The notes under the pieces: model-generated
Seen by the model: the letters and a program-made list of their open reading frames with translations, nothing else
What the model was told of the DNA's origin: nothing
The model's database searches: none
Program-made: the position numbers and the translations under genes
Shown: piece by piece, positions 1 to 7,690 of the stretch
How positions within the stretch are numbered: the stretch's first letter is position 1
Layout: each line of letters begins with the position of its first letter
Source: Bacteroidota bacterium
GTDB taxonomy: Bacteria > Bacteroidota > Bacteroidia > Chitinophagales > Chitinophagaceae
Assembly: GCA_018267615.1 (NCBI GenBank)
Contig: JAFDYD010000012.1
Span: forward strand, 42,388 to 94,851
Direction of reading: 5' to 3'
Length of the DNA: 52,464 nucleotides

Positions 1-76
1 AGACACTAAGGCACGAAGGGTTTTATTTATGCGAAGAAAATTCTGGTTTTGAAACCATCAAATCATTTAACCCAGA

Positions 77-643
77 CTACCTGAATACATATCTTACAGA
101 AGCACCCGCACTAAAATAGAAATTACTATAGTAGCTGGTTGGTGTGGTCAATGCAAAGGTTGGTCTGAGATCAATTGACACATTAAGCGGAATGTTACCA
201 AATTTATAATCAGCGCCACCGGTTGGAAACAATCCGATGCCGAATCCGGATTTGTAAGCATTGTTGGCATTATTACTTACAATAGTTTCCCACATGGTTA
301 CGCCACCGCCGATAAACCATTTGAGGCCGGAAACAGGCGCAATATCAAAATGATATTGATAGGCTCCGGAAAAGGAAACATTGAAAAAATTTGCATTGTA
401 ATTATACCCGGTGTAATAATAGCCGTAAGAATTCGGTTTAATTCCAAGATTTAATTCCAACGCTCCGGGTGATTCAGCCAGGAATGTTTTAAAAGAAGCA
501 GAAAAAAGATCATAATAGCCGGTACCAAGTCTGATTCCGATAGCACTTGTATAAGTGTTGCCTTGATTAATGCTTTTATGCTGTGAAAATCCCGCGGAAC
601 TAATGCCTAGCACAACGATAACGATACAAATTAGTTTTTTCAT
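77..643 (-). CDS. Small outer-membrane beta-barrel-like protein with signal peptide
   Basis: A 188-residue protein predicted to be exported. Residues 1-20 form a typical signal peptide (MKK start, hydrophobic core, cleavage near GFSQ). The rest alternates polar and hydrophobic residues and is rich in Gly, Tyr, Phe and Asn, as in 8-10-strand outer-membrane barrels, and it ends in the aromatic stretch RYVFR, close to the C-terminal aromatic signal of barrel proteins. No catalytic motif is visible. It is transcribed away from the DAR locus and shares a 355-bp divergent region with it. Its specific function is unknown; a generic outer membrane protein or porin-like family member is the most that can be said. 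Confidence 0.7.
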   Translation of the reverse strand: MKKLICIVIVVLGISSAGFSQHKSINQGNTYTSAIGIRLGTGYYDLFSASFKTFLAESPGALELNLGIKPNSYGYYYTGYNYNANFFNVSFSGAYQYHFDIAPVSGLKWFIGGGVTMWETIVSNNANNAYKSGFGIGLFPTGGADYKFGNIPLNVSIDLRPTFALTTPTSYYSNFYFSAGASVRYVFR

Positions 644-672
644 TGTTGGTTTTTTATACTTAAAAAATTACG

Positions 673-680
673 CAAATATA
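673..680 (-). promoter_or_regulatory. Bacteroidota-type -7 box for the barrel-protein gene
   Basis: Read on the minus strand this is TATATTTG, an exact match to the TAnnTTTG consensus of primary sigma promoters in Bacteroidota. It lies about 30 bp upstream of the start codon at 643. No good -33 TTTG element is seen at the expected spacing, so the call is tentative. Confidence 0.4.
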
Positions 681-839
681 AGGCGAAATTTTTTTTCATT
701 CTCTTAAGGATATGCAAATAGCGTGCACATTATTTGTATTCAAAAAAAAATATTGAAAAAAAATCAAGGTAGGATAGATTTTTAAAGATTTTTTGTAACA
801 ATAGTGCATAGCGGTGGCGAATTTATATATAGTAACCCT

Positions 840-930
840 ACTTGAACATTGATTATTGATTGTTGAATATTGAATATTTATCACCCCAAAAAATATTCAA
901 TATTCAACAATCAATAATCAATGTTCAAGT
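840..930. repeat. Perfect 40-bp inverted repeat in a divergent intergenic region
   Basis: Arms 840-879 and 891-930 are exact reverse complements, separated by 11 nt. Each arm is made of near-repeated short words (GATTATT, GATTGTT, GAATATT). It lies between two divergently transcribed genes, downstream of neither, so it cannot be a normal terminator. The rest of the 355-bp gap is AT-rich and holds the two putative promoters. Confidence 0.9.
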
Positions 931-978
931 GATTTGCCGCTGGTGCCACCTCCCAGTCGCCTGTTAATACATTATTCT

Positions 979-986
979 TATATTTG
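979..986 (+). promoter_or_regulatory. Bacteroidota-type -7 box in front of the DAR/flexirubin locus
   Basis: TATATTTG matches TAnnTTTG exactly and ends 12 bp before the ATG at 999, which would give a very short 5' leader. A -33 element at normal spacing is not obvious. Confidence 0.4.
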
Positions 987-998
987 AAACCAGATACT

Positions 999-1493
999 AT
1001 GAAAAAAATCTTGAAGACCGCGAGTTTCTTGGCGATGATGCTGGCCACAATTTTTGTTCATGGACAGGATAAAGAATCGACATTCAACAGGTCCGCATTT
1101 TATAAAGCGATGCAGGCGGATAAAATAGATTTGGTGAATGCCGAGTTGGATCAAATGAAAACGGTGCCTGCAAAAGAAAAAGATGCTTTTGAAGGTGCGT
1201 TGATCATGAAGAAGGCAGGATTGTCGAGCGGTCCCGGTAAAAAACTAAAAATTTTTAAATCCGGTCATCAAAAACTTGAAAGCGCAATTCAACGTGATCC
1301 GGGAAATATTGAGTTCCGTTTTTTGCGTTTGATGATCCAGGAAAATGCCCCGGGCATTCTTGGATATAAAAAAGAAATGCAGAAGGATAGTGAGTTAATC
1401 CGCAAAAGCTATAAAGATTTGCCGGATACGGTTCAACATGCCGTAATCGACTATAATAAAAAATCAAAAGTTTTGAAGTTGCAGGATTCTTAA
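999..1493 (+). CDS. Secreted helical protein of unknown function, first gene of the DAR locus
   Basis: I do not recognise the family by name. The ATG at 999 is preferred to a TTG at 984 because it gives a clean signal peptide (residues 1-23, ending FVHGQ). The mature part, about 140 residues, is charged and predicted helical with TPR-like character (for example DPGNIEFRFLRLMIQEN), and it lacks cysteines or an obvious catalytic motif. It ends 13 bp before darA and reads in the same direction, so it is probably co-transcribed with the pigment genes. A periplasmic accessory role in pigment export or assembly is an inference from context only. Confidence 0.7.
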   Translation: MKKILKTASFLAMMLATIFVHGQDKESTFNRSAFYKAMQADKIDLVNAELDQMKTVPAKEKDAFEGALIMKKAGLSSGPGKKLKIFKSGHQKLESAIQRDPGNIEFRFLRLMIQENAPGILGYKKEMQKDSELIRKSYKDLPDTVQHAVIDYNKKSKVLKLQDS

Positions 1494-1506
1494 TTTTGCC
1501 ACCAGA

Positions 1507-2406
1507 ATGAGTAAAAAAGTATTAGCCATTTATTACACCCAATCCGGCCAGTTAGAAGAAATTATCGACAATTTGACTTTTCCGTTGACTGAAGCCGGGG
1601 TTTCAGTTGAAAAAGTTCGCGTTACCCCAAAAGTAAAATATCCATTCCCATGGACAGGGACGGAATTTTTTGCCGTGATGCCCGACTGTGTACAAGGCAT
1701 TCCAACGGAATTAGAACCGTTTCAACTTAAGGAAAGCGCCTACGACCTGATTATACTCGGATACCAGGCCTGGTTCCTGTCTCCAAGTATCCCATCCAAT
1801 TCAATATTGAATCATCCGTCTTTTGCAGCTGTTGCAAAGAATACGCCAGTTGTTACAATTACCGGCGCCAGGAATATGTGGATAAGTGCGATGGAACGTG
1901 TAAAAAAATCTTTGAAAGAAAAAGGTGCAAATCTTGTCGGTAATATTGCATTGGTGGACCGGCACGCGAATCCGATAAGTTTTATCACTATTTTTCATTG
2001 GATGTTTCGGGGGAAAAAAGATCGTTATTTGAATATATTTCCGAAGCCGGGTGTTTCGGATGAAGATATATCACATACAAAAGTTTTTGGATCAACGCTA
2101 AAAGAATATCTTGATAAAGGAGAATGGAGTGGATTGCAAAACGATTTGCTGAAGCAGGATGCTGTGCGGATAAAGTACAACCTGATGTTTATCGAATCTA
2201 AGGCCAGAAAGATTTTTGCTGTTTGGGCGGGTATCATTGTCAAAAAGAAAAAAAGAACAGGCTGGCTTGTTGCATTCAAATATTATCTTTTAATTGCGCT
2301 TTTTATAGCGGCTCCAATTATCCTGACCGTGGATGCAATATTTTTTAAACCGTTTTTGTCCGCTCGTATCAAAAAACAAAAACAATATTATTCAGGAGTG
2401 AATTAA
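1507..2406 (+). CDS. darA: DarA-like dialkylresorcinol-forming enzyme (flavodoxin-like aromatase)
   Basis: A 299-residue protein that starts with a flavodoxin-like beta strand and phosphate-binding loop (LAIYYTQSGQLEE, residues 6-18), followed by an alpha/beta core with a NADPH-dependent-reductase look. In the DAR and flexirubin pathway DarB makes a cyclohexanedione and DarA, the family often labelled dialkylresorcinol condensing enzyme, aromatises it to the resorcinol; that is family knowledge. Residues about 252-280 are strongly hydrophobic and are followed by a Lys/Arg-rich tail, so a C-terminal membrane anchor is likely, which suits a lipid-like product. It lies 13 bp after the previous gene and 2 bp before darB. 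Confidence 0.85.
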   Translation: MSKKVLAIYYTQSGQLEEIIDNLTFPLTEAGVSVEKVRVTPKVKYPFPWTGTEFFAVMPDCVQGIPTELEPFQLKESAYDLIILGYQAWFLSPSIPSNSILNHPSFAAVAKNTPVVTITGARNMWISAMERVKKSLKEKGANLVGNIALVDRHANPISFITIFHWMFRGKKDRYLNIFPKPGVSDEDISHTKVFGSTLKEYLDKGEWSGLQNDLLKQDAVRIKYNLMFIESKARKIFAVWAGIIVKKKKRTGWLVAFKYYLLIALFIAAPIILTVDAIFFKPFLSARIKKQKQYYSGVN

Positions 2407-2408
2407 CC

Positions 2409-3569
2409 ATGCAGAAGATGTCGTCGTTTAATGAGGTTTATATTATAAATACCGCGAGTTATTTCCCCAACGATCCGATTTCGAATGATGAAATGGAGGC
2501 CTATTTAGGCTTTATCAATCAAAATCCTTCCAAATCAAAAAGAATCGTATTAAGAAACAATGGGATTAAGCGCAGGTTTTATGCGTTGAGCAAAGAAGGT
2601 AAGCCTACTCATACAAATGCAGAAATGACTGCTAAAGCTGTGCGTGCTTTGTTTAATAATGACAAGGAAAAATTAAAATCGATCGAGTTGCTTTCCTGCG
2701 GAACATCATCGCCCGACCAAATGATGCCATCGCATGGTGTGATGGTTCATGGCGAATTGCCGGAAATGAGATCTATCGAAGTCGTTTCTCCCGCCGGTGT
2801 TTGTTGCGCCGGCATGCATGCATTCAAATATGCATATATGGCTGTAAAAACCGGCGACGTACATACGGCTGTCACTACCGGCTCAGAAAGATTTTCCGCT
2901 TCATTACGTTCGGAAGTTTTTGAAGACGAGGCACAAAAATTGAAACAACTGGAAGACAATCCTTATATCGGGTTTGAAAAAGAATTTTTAAGGTGGATGT
3001 TATCTGACGGTGCTTCGGCATTTTTGTTATCAGACAAAAAAAATGAAAATGGTTTTAGTTTTCGCGTCGAATGGATCGAGGGAGTTTCATATGCAAATGA
3101 AATGGAAGCCTGTATGTATATGGGCAGCGAAAAAGAACCCGACGGCACTTTGAAAAGTTATATGGATTTTTCGCCCGACGAAATTCTCTCCAAATCCATT
3201 TTAAGCATCAAACAGGATGTTAAATTACTTGGAGAAAATATCGTGAGGCTCGGAGGAATAAAATTAAAAGAGTTATTCAAAGAAAAAGGCATGAAGCCGG
3301 AAGAGATCGATTATTTCCTACCGCATATGTCGAGTGATTTTTTCAAAGCGAAGATCTACGAACAGCTAAAGAAAAATGATACGCCAATCGAATATGATAA
3401 ATGGGTGGTGAATCTCGACAGCCTTGGAAATGTTGGCGCCGGATCTGTTTATTTTATGGTCGACGAATTATTTCACAGCGATAAATTAAAAAAAGGACAG
3501 AAGATTTTATTACTCGTGCCGGAAAGCAGCAGGTTTTCTTATATGTATGCGCTGTTGACGGTTGTCTGA
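2409..3569 (+). CDS. darB: DarB-like ketosynthase III (dialkylcyclohexanedione synthase)
   Basis: A 386-residue FabH/KAS III-fold enzyme. The catalytic triad is visible: Cys133 in the GVCCAGMHAF nucleophile turn, His306 in YFLPHMSSDFF and Asn341 in SLGNVGAGS. In characterised DAR systems DarB joins two fatty-acid-derived thioesters head to head and cyclises them to a 2,5-dialkylcyclohexane-1,3-dione, the substrate of DarA. It starts 2 bp after darA, so the pair is very probably translated together. A double cysteine (132-133) sits at the active site; Cys133 aligns with the nucleophile of FabH. A large inverted repeat separates it from the next gene. Confidence 0.9.
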   Translation: MQKMSSFNEVYIINTASYFPNDPISNDEMEAYLGFINQNPSKSKRIVLRNNGIKRRFYALSKEGKPTHTNAEMTAKAVRALFNNDKEKLKSIELLSCGTSSPDQMMPSHGVMVHGELPEMRSIEVVSPAGVCCAGMHAFKYAYMAVKTGDVHTAVTTGSERFSASLRSEVFEDEAQKLKQLEDNPYIGFEKEFLRWMLSDGASAFLLSDKKNENGFSFRVEWIEGVSYANEMEACMYMGSEKEPDGTLKSYMDFSPDEILSKSILSIKQDVKLLGENIVRLGGIKLKELFKEKGMKPEEIDYFLPHMSSDFFKAKIYEQLKKNDTPIEYDKWVVNLDSLGNVGAGSVYFMVDELFHSDKLKKGQKILLLVPESSRFSYMYALLTVV

Positions 3570-3579
3570 ACCAATTTAC

Positions 3580-3691
3580 AATCACCCCGTCGGCGGTCGA
3601 AGACCCCGACGGCGGTGATCAATAATAAATATATTCGACCGAAAAATATTTTACACCGCCGTCGGGGTCTTCGACCGCCGACGGGGTGATT
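3580..3691. repeat. Perfect 38-bp GC-rich inverted repeat after darB
   Basis: Arms 3580-3617 and 3654-3691 are exact reverse complements around a 35-nt AT-rich loop. The arms are far richer in GC than the flanks and contain repeated words (CGGCGG, GACCCCGAC). It sits inside a one-strand gene run, 11 bp after the darB stop and 24 bp before the next start. No T-run follows the stem. Confidence 0.9.
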
Positions 3692-3714
3692 ACGGTTCTT
3701 CATAAACCATCATT

Positions 3715-4116
3715 ATGAAAAAAGACGAAATTCCACATGATCTTGGCGCACTCGGCAAAATCACCAAGGAAGTTTGTTATGCGGTGGATGAGTCCGGGAA
3801 ATATACAACAGCGCTCAGCGAAGGTTGGGAAGTAAAAGCAACTGCTCTCGATGTTGCATGGAATGATGTGGAAGGCCGCATCGCCGACGCAAAACAACGG
3901 GTGCTAAATAATGAAGCAAGTCCCCTGCTTTTTTTGATGGAAGTAAAACTGATGGATATTCCTATCGTTGCTGCTTACACCGGTTTTTGGAAATGGCAGG
4001 TGAAAAGGCATATGCAACCTTCAGTGTTCAAAAAATTGTCCGATAAAAAACTGCAGCGATATGCAGATGTTTTCGAAACCACGGTGGACAATATCAAAAA
4101 CCTCAAATTTCAATGA
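3715..4116 (+). CDS. Small conserved-looking protein in the DAR/flexirubin locus, unknown function
   Basis: A 133-residue, probably cytoplasmic, mostly helical protein with no signal peptide, no cysteine pair and no motif I can tie to a known activity. The middle holds a hydrophobic helix (FLMEVKLMDIPIVAAYTGFW), which could be buried or membrane-associated. Its stop overlaps the start of the BtrH-like gene in an ATGA junction, implying translational coupling and perhaps a physical partnership with that acyltransferase. The BtrH partnership is inference. Confidence 0.7.
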   Translation: MKKDEIPHDLGALGKITKEVCYAVDESGKYTTALSEGWEVKATALDVAWNDVEGRIADAKQRVLNNEASPLLFLMEVKLMDIPIVAAYTGFWKWQVKRHMQPSVFKKLSDKKLQRYADVFETTVDNIKNLKFQ

Positions 4117-5129
4117 AGCTAGATTTTCAGCATATCCAGGCCGCCCATTGTGAGAATGGCGTTACAACAAGTTTGCTCAGGCATAATGGAATTGAAAAGA
4201 TAACAGAACCACTTGCGTTCGGTATCGGCTCAGGGCTTTTTTATATCTACATTCCTTTTATGAAAATTAATAATGGTCCCGCGATTGCGTTTCGCACGCA
4301 GCCCGGACTTATTTTCAAAAGGACATGCAAATCTCTCGGTATACAAATCATCAGAAAAAAATTCAGCTCCAAAGAAGAAGCGCAAAAAGTATTGGAAGAT
4401 TGTCTTCGTGCAGGTCAGCCCGTAGGATGCCAGGTAGGCGTTTATTATCTCACTTATTTCCCAAAAGAATATCGTTTCCATTTTAACGCGCATAATATTA
4501 TTGTATTTGGAAAGGAAGGCGATGATTATTTAGTGAGCGATCCTGTGATGGAACAAACAACTTCATTGAGCAGTTACGAATTGGAACGTGTGAGATTTGC
4601 AAAAGGAGCTTTTGCTCCCAAGGGGCAATTGTATTATCCAAAAGAAAGAGTGCACGTAACAGATGATCAGATAAAAAAAGCAATCCGCACAGGCATCAAA
4701 AGAAATATCCGTGATATGCTTTATATCCCGGGTAATATTGCAGGCATACGTGGAATAAAATACACAGCAAATAAAATCCGCAAGTGGAAAGATAAATTAG
4801 GGCCGCAAAAAGCTGGCAGCTATCTGGCGCAGCTCGTACGCATGCAGGAAGAGATCGGAACCGGTGGTGGAGGATTCAGATTTATTTATGGCGCTTTTCT
4901 TCAACAGGCATATGCATATCATCCGATCGATGCGTTGCCGGAAATATCAAAAAAATTTACGCAAACAGGTGATCTTTGGAGAACCGCTGCCGTACAAGCT
5001 GCCGGTATTTATAAAGGCAGACTGGGCAGTCAGGCAGATTTTAATACAATGAGCGATTATCTTTTGGAAATTGCTGAATTAGAAAAACAAGCCTTCGTCG
5101 ATCTTTCCAAAGTAAAATGGAATACATGA
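4113..5129 (+). CDS. BtrH N-terminal-domain acyltransferase-like protein of the flexirubin locus
   Basis: A 338-residue protein resembling the BtrH_N plus DUF4872 architecture. The N-terminus carries the family's HC dyad (His12-Cys13 in AAHCENGVTTSLL), a papain-like cysteine start, followed by the GIGSGLFYIY segment; a second conserved region near residues 120-150 (FNAHNIIVFGKEGDDYLVSDP) looks like the His/Asp part of the active site. BtrH in butirosin biosynthesis transfers an acyl chain from an acyl carrier protein to an amine. Placed between DAR and polyketide-like polyene genes, this enzyme may transfer an ACP-bound polyene to an acceptor; that role is inference. It is coupled by ATGA overlaps to both neighbours. 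Confidence 0.8.
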   Translation: MKLDFQHIQAAHCENGVTTSLLRHNGIEKITEPLAFGIGSGLFYIYIPFMKINNGPAIAFRTQPGLIFKRTCKSLGIQIIRKKFSSKEEAQKVLEDCLRAGQPVGCQVGVYYLTYFPKEYRFHFNAHNIIVFGKEGDDYLVSDPVMEQTTSLSSYELERVRFAKGAFAPKGQLYYPKERVHVTDDQIKKAIRTGIKRNIRDMLYIPGNIAGIRGIKYTANKIRKWKDKLGPQKAGSYLAQLVRMQEEIGTGGGGFRFIYGAFLQQAYAYHPIDALPEISKKFTQTGDLWRTAAVQAAGIYKGRLGSQADFNTMSDYLLEIAELEKQAFVDLSKVKWNT

Positions 5130-5872
5130 ACAAACCGGCAATATGCATAGAGCACCTGGACTTTGGTTATCCGGGGCAATCAAATCTTTGCATATCGAAT
5201 TTACACTTGCAGATTGATGCCGGTGAAAGATTTGGTTTGTTTGGTCCGAATGGAGCTGGCAAAACTACATTGATGCATCTGATGACCGGCTTGCTTTCTC
5301 AAAGCAAAGGAACCGTTCATCTACTGGGAAAGGAAATCAAAAATCATTCAAAAACTGTCAACGGGTTATTCGGATTCGTTCCGCAGGATTTTTCTTTTTA
5401 TATGGAATTGAGTCCAACCGAAAATCTTGAATTTTTTGGTGCATGGTCAGGTTTGAAAAAATCAGCAATAAAAAAAAGAATTGAAGAGTTGCTGCATGTG
5501 CTCGGTTTGGAAGATGTTCATAACAAACCGGTGCATCAATTTTCTGGTGGCATGAAACGAAGAGTGAATCTTGCCATTGCAGTGATGCATGAACCGCAGG
5601 TATTGTTTTTGGATGAACCGACCGTTGGTGTTGATGTGCAAACGAGACATGCCATTATCAACTATCTGAAATTACTGAATACAAAAGGAACTACGCTGGT
5701 ATATACTTCTCATCAATTAAATGAAGCGGAGGAATTGTGTGAAAGAATCGCATTGATCAACGAAGGAAAAATTATTGTGCATGATGATTTGAAAAAATTA
5801 TTGCACGAACATGAACAGGATGGGTTGGAGGGATTGTTTTTGGAATTAACCGGGAAAAAATATAGAGATTGA
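5126..5872 (+). CDS. ABC transporter ATP-binding protein (flexirubin locus exporter)
   Basis: A complete ABC ATPase of about 248 residues. Walker A is GPNGAGKTT (near residue 44), the signature is FSGGMKRRVNLA, Walker B is VLFLDEPTVGVD and the H-loop is TSHQ. The ATG at 5126 is preferred over 5117 because it makes an ATGA overlap with the previous gene, the same coupling used one gene earlier. It pairs with the ABC-2 permease at 5957, forming a DrrA/NatA-type exporter. Likely cargo is the pigment or a precursor, inferred from context. A 26-bp imperfect inverted repeat separates it from its permease. Confidence 0.92.
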   Translation: MNKPAICIEHLDFGYPGQSNLCISNLHLQIDAGERFGLFGPNGAGKTTLMHLMTGLLSQSKGTVHLLGKEIKNHSKTVNGLFGFVPQDFSFYMELSPTENLEFFGAWSGLKKSAIKKRIEELLHVLGLEDVHNKPVHQFSGGMKRRVNLAIAVMHEPQVLFLDEPTVGVDVQTRHAIINYLKLLNTKGTTLVYTSHQLNEAEELCERIALINEGKIIVHDDLKKLLHEHEQDGLEGLFLELTGKKYRD

Positions 5873-5887
5873 TTGACAAAATATTTT

Positions 5888-5946
5888 CACGCAAAGCCGC
5901 AAAGGCGCAGAGATTTTCTTTCTTTGCGTTTTTGCGCCTTTGCGTG
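5888..5946. repeat. Imperfect 26-bp inverted repeat, GCGCAAAG family, inside the ABC operon
   Basis: Arms 5888-5913 and 5921-5946 match at 22 of 26 positions, with a 7-nt loop. The arms carry the CGCAAAG/CTTTGCG words that recur at 18913, 24246, 39498, 42961 and 46384. It separates an ATPase gene from its permease gene, so complete termination here is unlikely. Confidence 0.8.
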
Positions 5947-5956
5947 AGATTTATCT

Positions 5957-7234
5957 ATGGATAAATTGTTTGCAACAATATTAAAAGATTTAAGAATACT
6001 TTCCCGCGATAAAGTCGGGCTGCTGATGATGTTTGCCATGCCGATTTTATTGGTGATCGTTATTACCAGCGTGCAGAATAGTACGTTCGATCTTGTCAAC
6101 AATAATAAAATCGCCATTCTCATCAGTAACAAAGACACCGGGGAAGCAAGCACACGTTTTATAAAAGCCGTTGACAAAATAGGTATGTTTCGCTTGCAAA
6201 TGGTTAATGGAAATGATTCGCAGCAAATTCCTGAACGCATGCATGCAAAAGACGCATTGGTGGCACTTGTTATACCCAAAAATTTTTCTTACGATCTAAT
6301 CACAAAGGCACAGAATGTTGCAACAAGATCATTACAGGATGCTGGAGTAAGCCTGGATACTGCTAAACCTGCACCGGTAATTGTTGAACCAATCACATTG
6401 TATTATCATCCCGTACTTCAACAATCATTTCGTCAGTCGATCGAAGGTGCAATACACAGCGCGTTACAGGTGGTGCAAGGAGATGAGATCGTAAAAAATT
6501 TATATTTCTCATTGCACGAAAAACAAATACCCGCTTCGCTTGAAGATGATATTCTTCATAATGATATTCCCGTTACGGAAATTCCGGTATCAAGAGGCGG
6601 GAGCAGAAATATTCCGAACGCAACGCAACACAATGTTCCAGCATGGACAATCTTCGCCATGTTTTTTATCGTGATATCATTGGGCAGTAGCGTAGTGAGA
6701 GAAAAACTAAGCGGAAGTTTTTTGCGATTGAAAACTTTGCCTACGAGTTATATGACGGCGTTATTATCAAAACAAATCACCTACCTCGGTGTAACATTAT
6801 TGCAGGCAATTATTATTTTTTCATTGGGCATTTGGTTATTTCCGCATATAGGACTTCCAAAACTATCATTGCCGGACGATATCATCGGCTTGCTCGTGAT
6901 CACGTTGATTTGCGGATGGTGCGCGGTGAGCTTTGCGATTTGCATTGGTGTCTTTGCACAAACACAGGAACAGTCGAATGGTTTTGGTGCCGGTTCAATT
7001 ATTATACTCGCGGCTATCGGTGGATTGATCGTGCCGTCATTCGCGATGCCTGCTTCATTCAACACCATTATGAAAATATCTCCTTTGCATTGGGGGCTCG
7101 AAGCATATTATGGTCTATTTCTTGAAGGAGGAAAACTGAAAGATATTTTGGCGAATATTCTATCTTTATTGGCTATTATCGCGTTGATCCAATTGATCAC
7201 GTTATATGGACTGAAAAGAAAAAACCTAATTTGA
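5957..7234 (+). CDS. ABC-2 type transporter permease (flexirubin locus exporter)
   Basis: A 425-residue membrane protein with the classic ABC-2 layout: one N-terminal membrane segment (about residues 22-42, LLMMFAMPILLVIVITSV), a long extracytoplasmic loop to about residue 225, then five hydrophobic segments including FAMFFIVISLGSSVV and IIILAAIGGLIVPSF. The large loop with its conserved fold is typical of permeases exporting hydrophobic small molecules or drugs. It is the partner of the ATPase at 5126 and ends 10 bp before the acyl carrier protein gene. Substrate is not known; lipid-like pigment export is the contextual guess. Confidence 0.9.
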   Translation: MDKLFATILKDLRILSRDKVGLLMMFAMPILLVIVITSVQNSTFDLVNNNKIAILISNKDTGEASTRFIKAVDKIGMFRLQMVNGNDSQQIPERMHAKDALVALVIPKNFSYDLITKAQNVATRSLQDAGVSLDTAKPAPVIVEPITLYYHPVLQQSFRQSIEGAIHSALQVVQGDEIVKNLYFSLHEKQIPASLEDDILHNDIPVTEIPVSRGGSRNIPNATQHNVPAWTIFAMFFIVISLGSSVVREKLSGSFLRLKTLPTSYMTALLSKQITYLGVTLLQAIIIFSLGIWLFPHIGLPKLSLPDDIIGLLVITLICGWCAVSFAICIGVFAQTQEQSNGFGAGSIIILAAIGGLIVPSFAMPASFNTIMKISPLHWGLEAYYGLFLEGGKLKDILANILSLLAIIALIQLITLYGLKRKNLI

Positions 7235-7244
7235 ATTAAACATC

Positions 7245-7508
7245 ATGGAAACAGCGGAGTTAAAAAAACAATTAAAGAAACAGATTGTCGAGTTTTTGAA
7301 TCTTACATCGGTGAACCCCGATGATATCAAAGATGATGAGCCTTTGTTTGGCGAGGGACTTGGATTGGATTCCATCGACTCCATCGAACTCATTGTTTTA
7401 TTATTCCGCGAATATGGAATCAATATCCAGGATCCGAAGGAAGGAAGAAAAGTGTTGGTGGATATCAATACAATGGTGGATTATATTGAGAAAAACAGAA
7501 CGAAGTGA
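7245..7508 (+). CDS. Acyl carrier protein
   Basis: An 87-residue acidic helical protein with a phosphopantetheine attachment site at Ser43 in GLGLDSIDSIEL. It should carry the growing acyl or aryl-polyene chain between the ketosynthase pair downstream and the acyltransferase upstream. The first 20 residues are unusually Lys-rich for an ACP. It follows the permease by 10 bp and is separated from the ketosynthase by a gap filled by an inverted repeat. Confidence 0.92.
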   Translation: METAELKKQLKKQIVEFLNLTSVNPDDIKDDEPLFGEGLGLDSIDSIELIVLLFREYGINIQDPKEGRKVLVDINTMVDYIEKNRTK

Positions 7509-7517
7509 TAGGCGGAA

Positions 7518-7645
7518 GGTATAGGGTGTAGGGTGTAAGGTGTAAGGTATAAGGTATAATATATGCACTAAAGGTCATCGTGTAAAGAGTACCACCCACA
7601 CACCGCAAAAATGTAAGACATACCTTACTCCCTACACCCTATACC
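7518..7645. repeat. Inverted repeat of GGTGTAAGG-type words between ACP and ketosynthase
   Basis: Arms 7518-7541 and 7622-7645 match at 23 of 24 positions around an 80-nt loop. The left arm is part of a quasi-tandem array with period about 6-8 (GGTATA, GGGTGTA, AGGTGTA). The same word family occurs in the inverted repeat at 31340-31474. The right arm ends 45 bp before the probable TTG start of the next gene. Confidence 0.85.
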
Positions 7646-7690
7646 CAAATACCTGTGCCTTATTTTTTCATTCACACACAAGAAAAAAAA

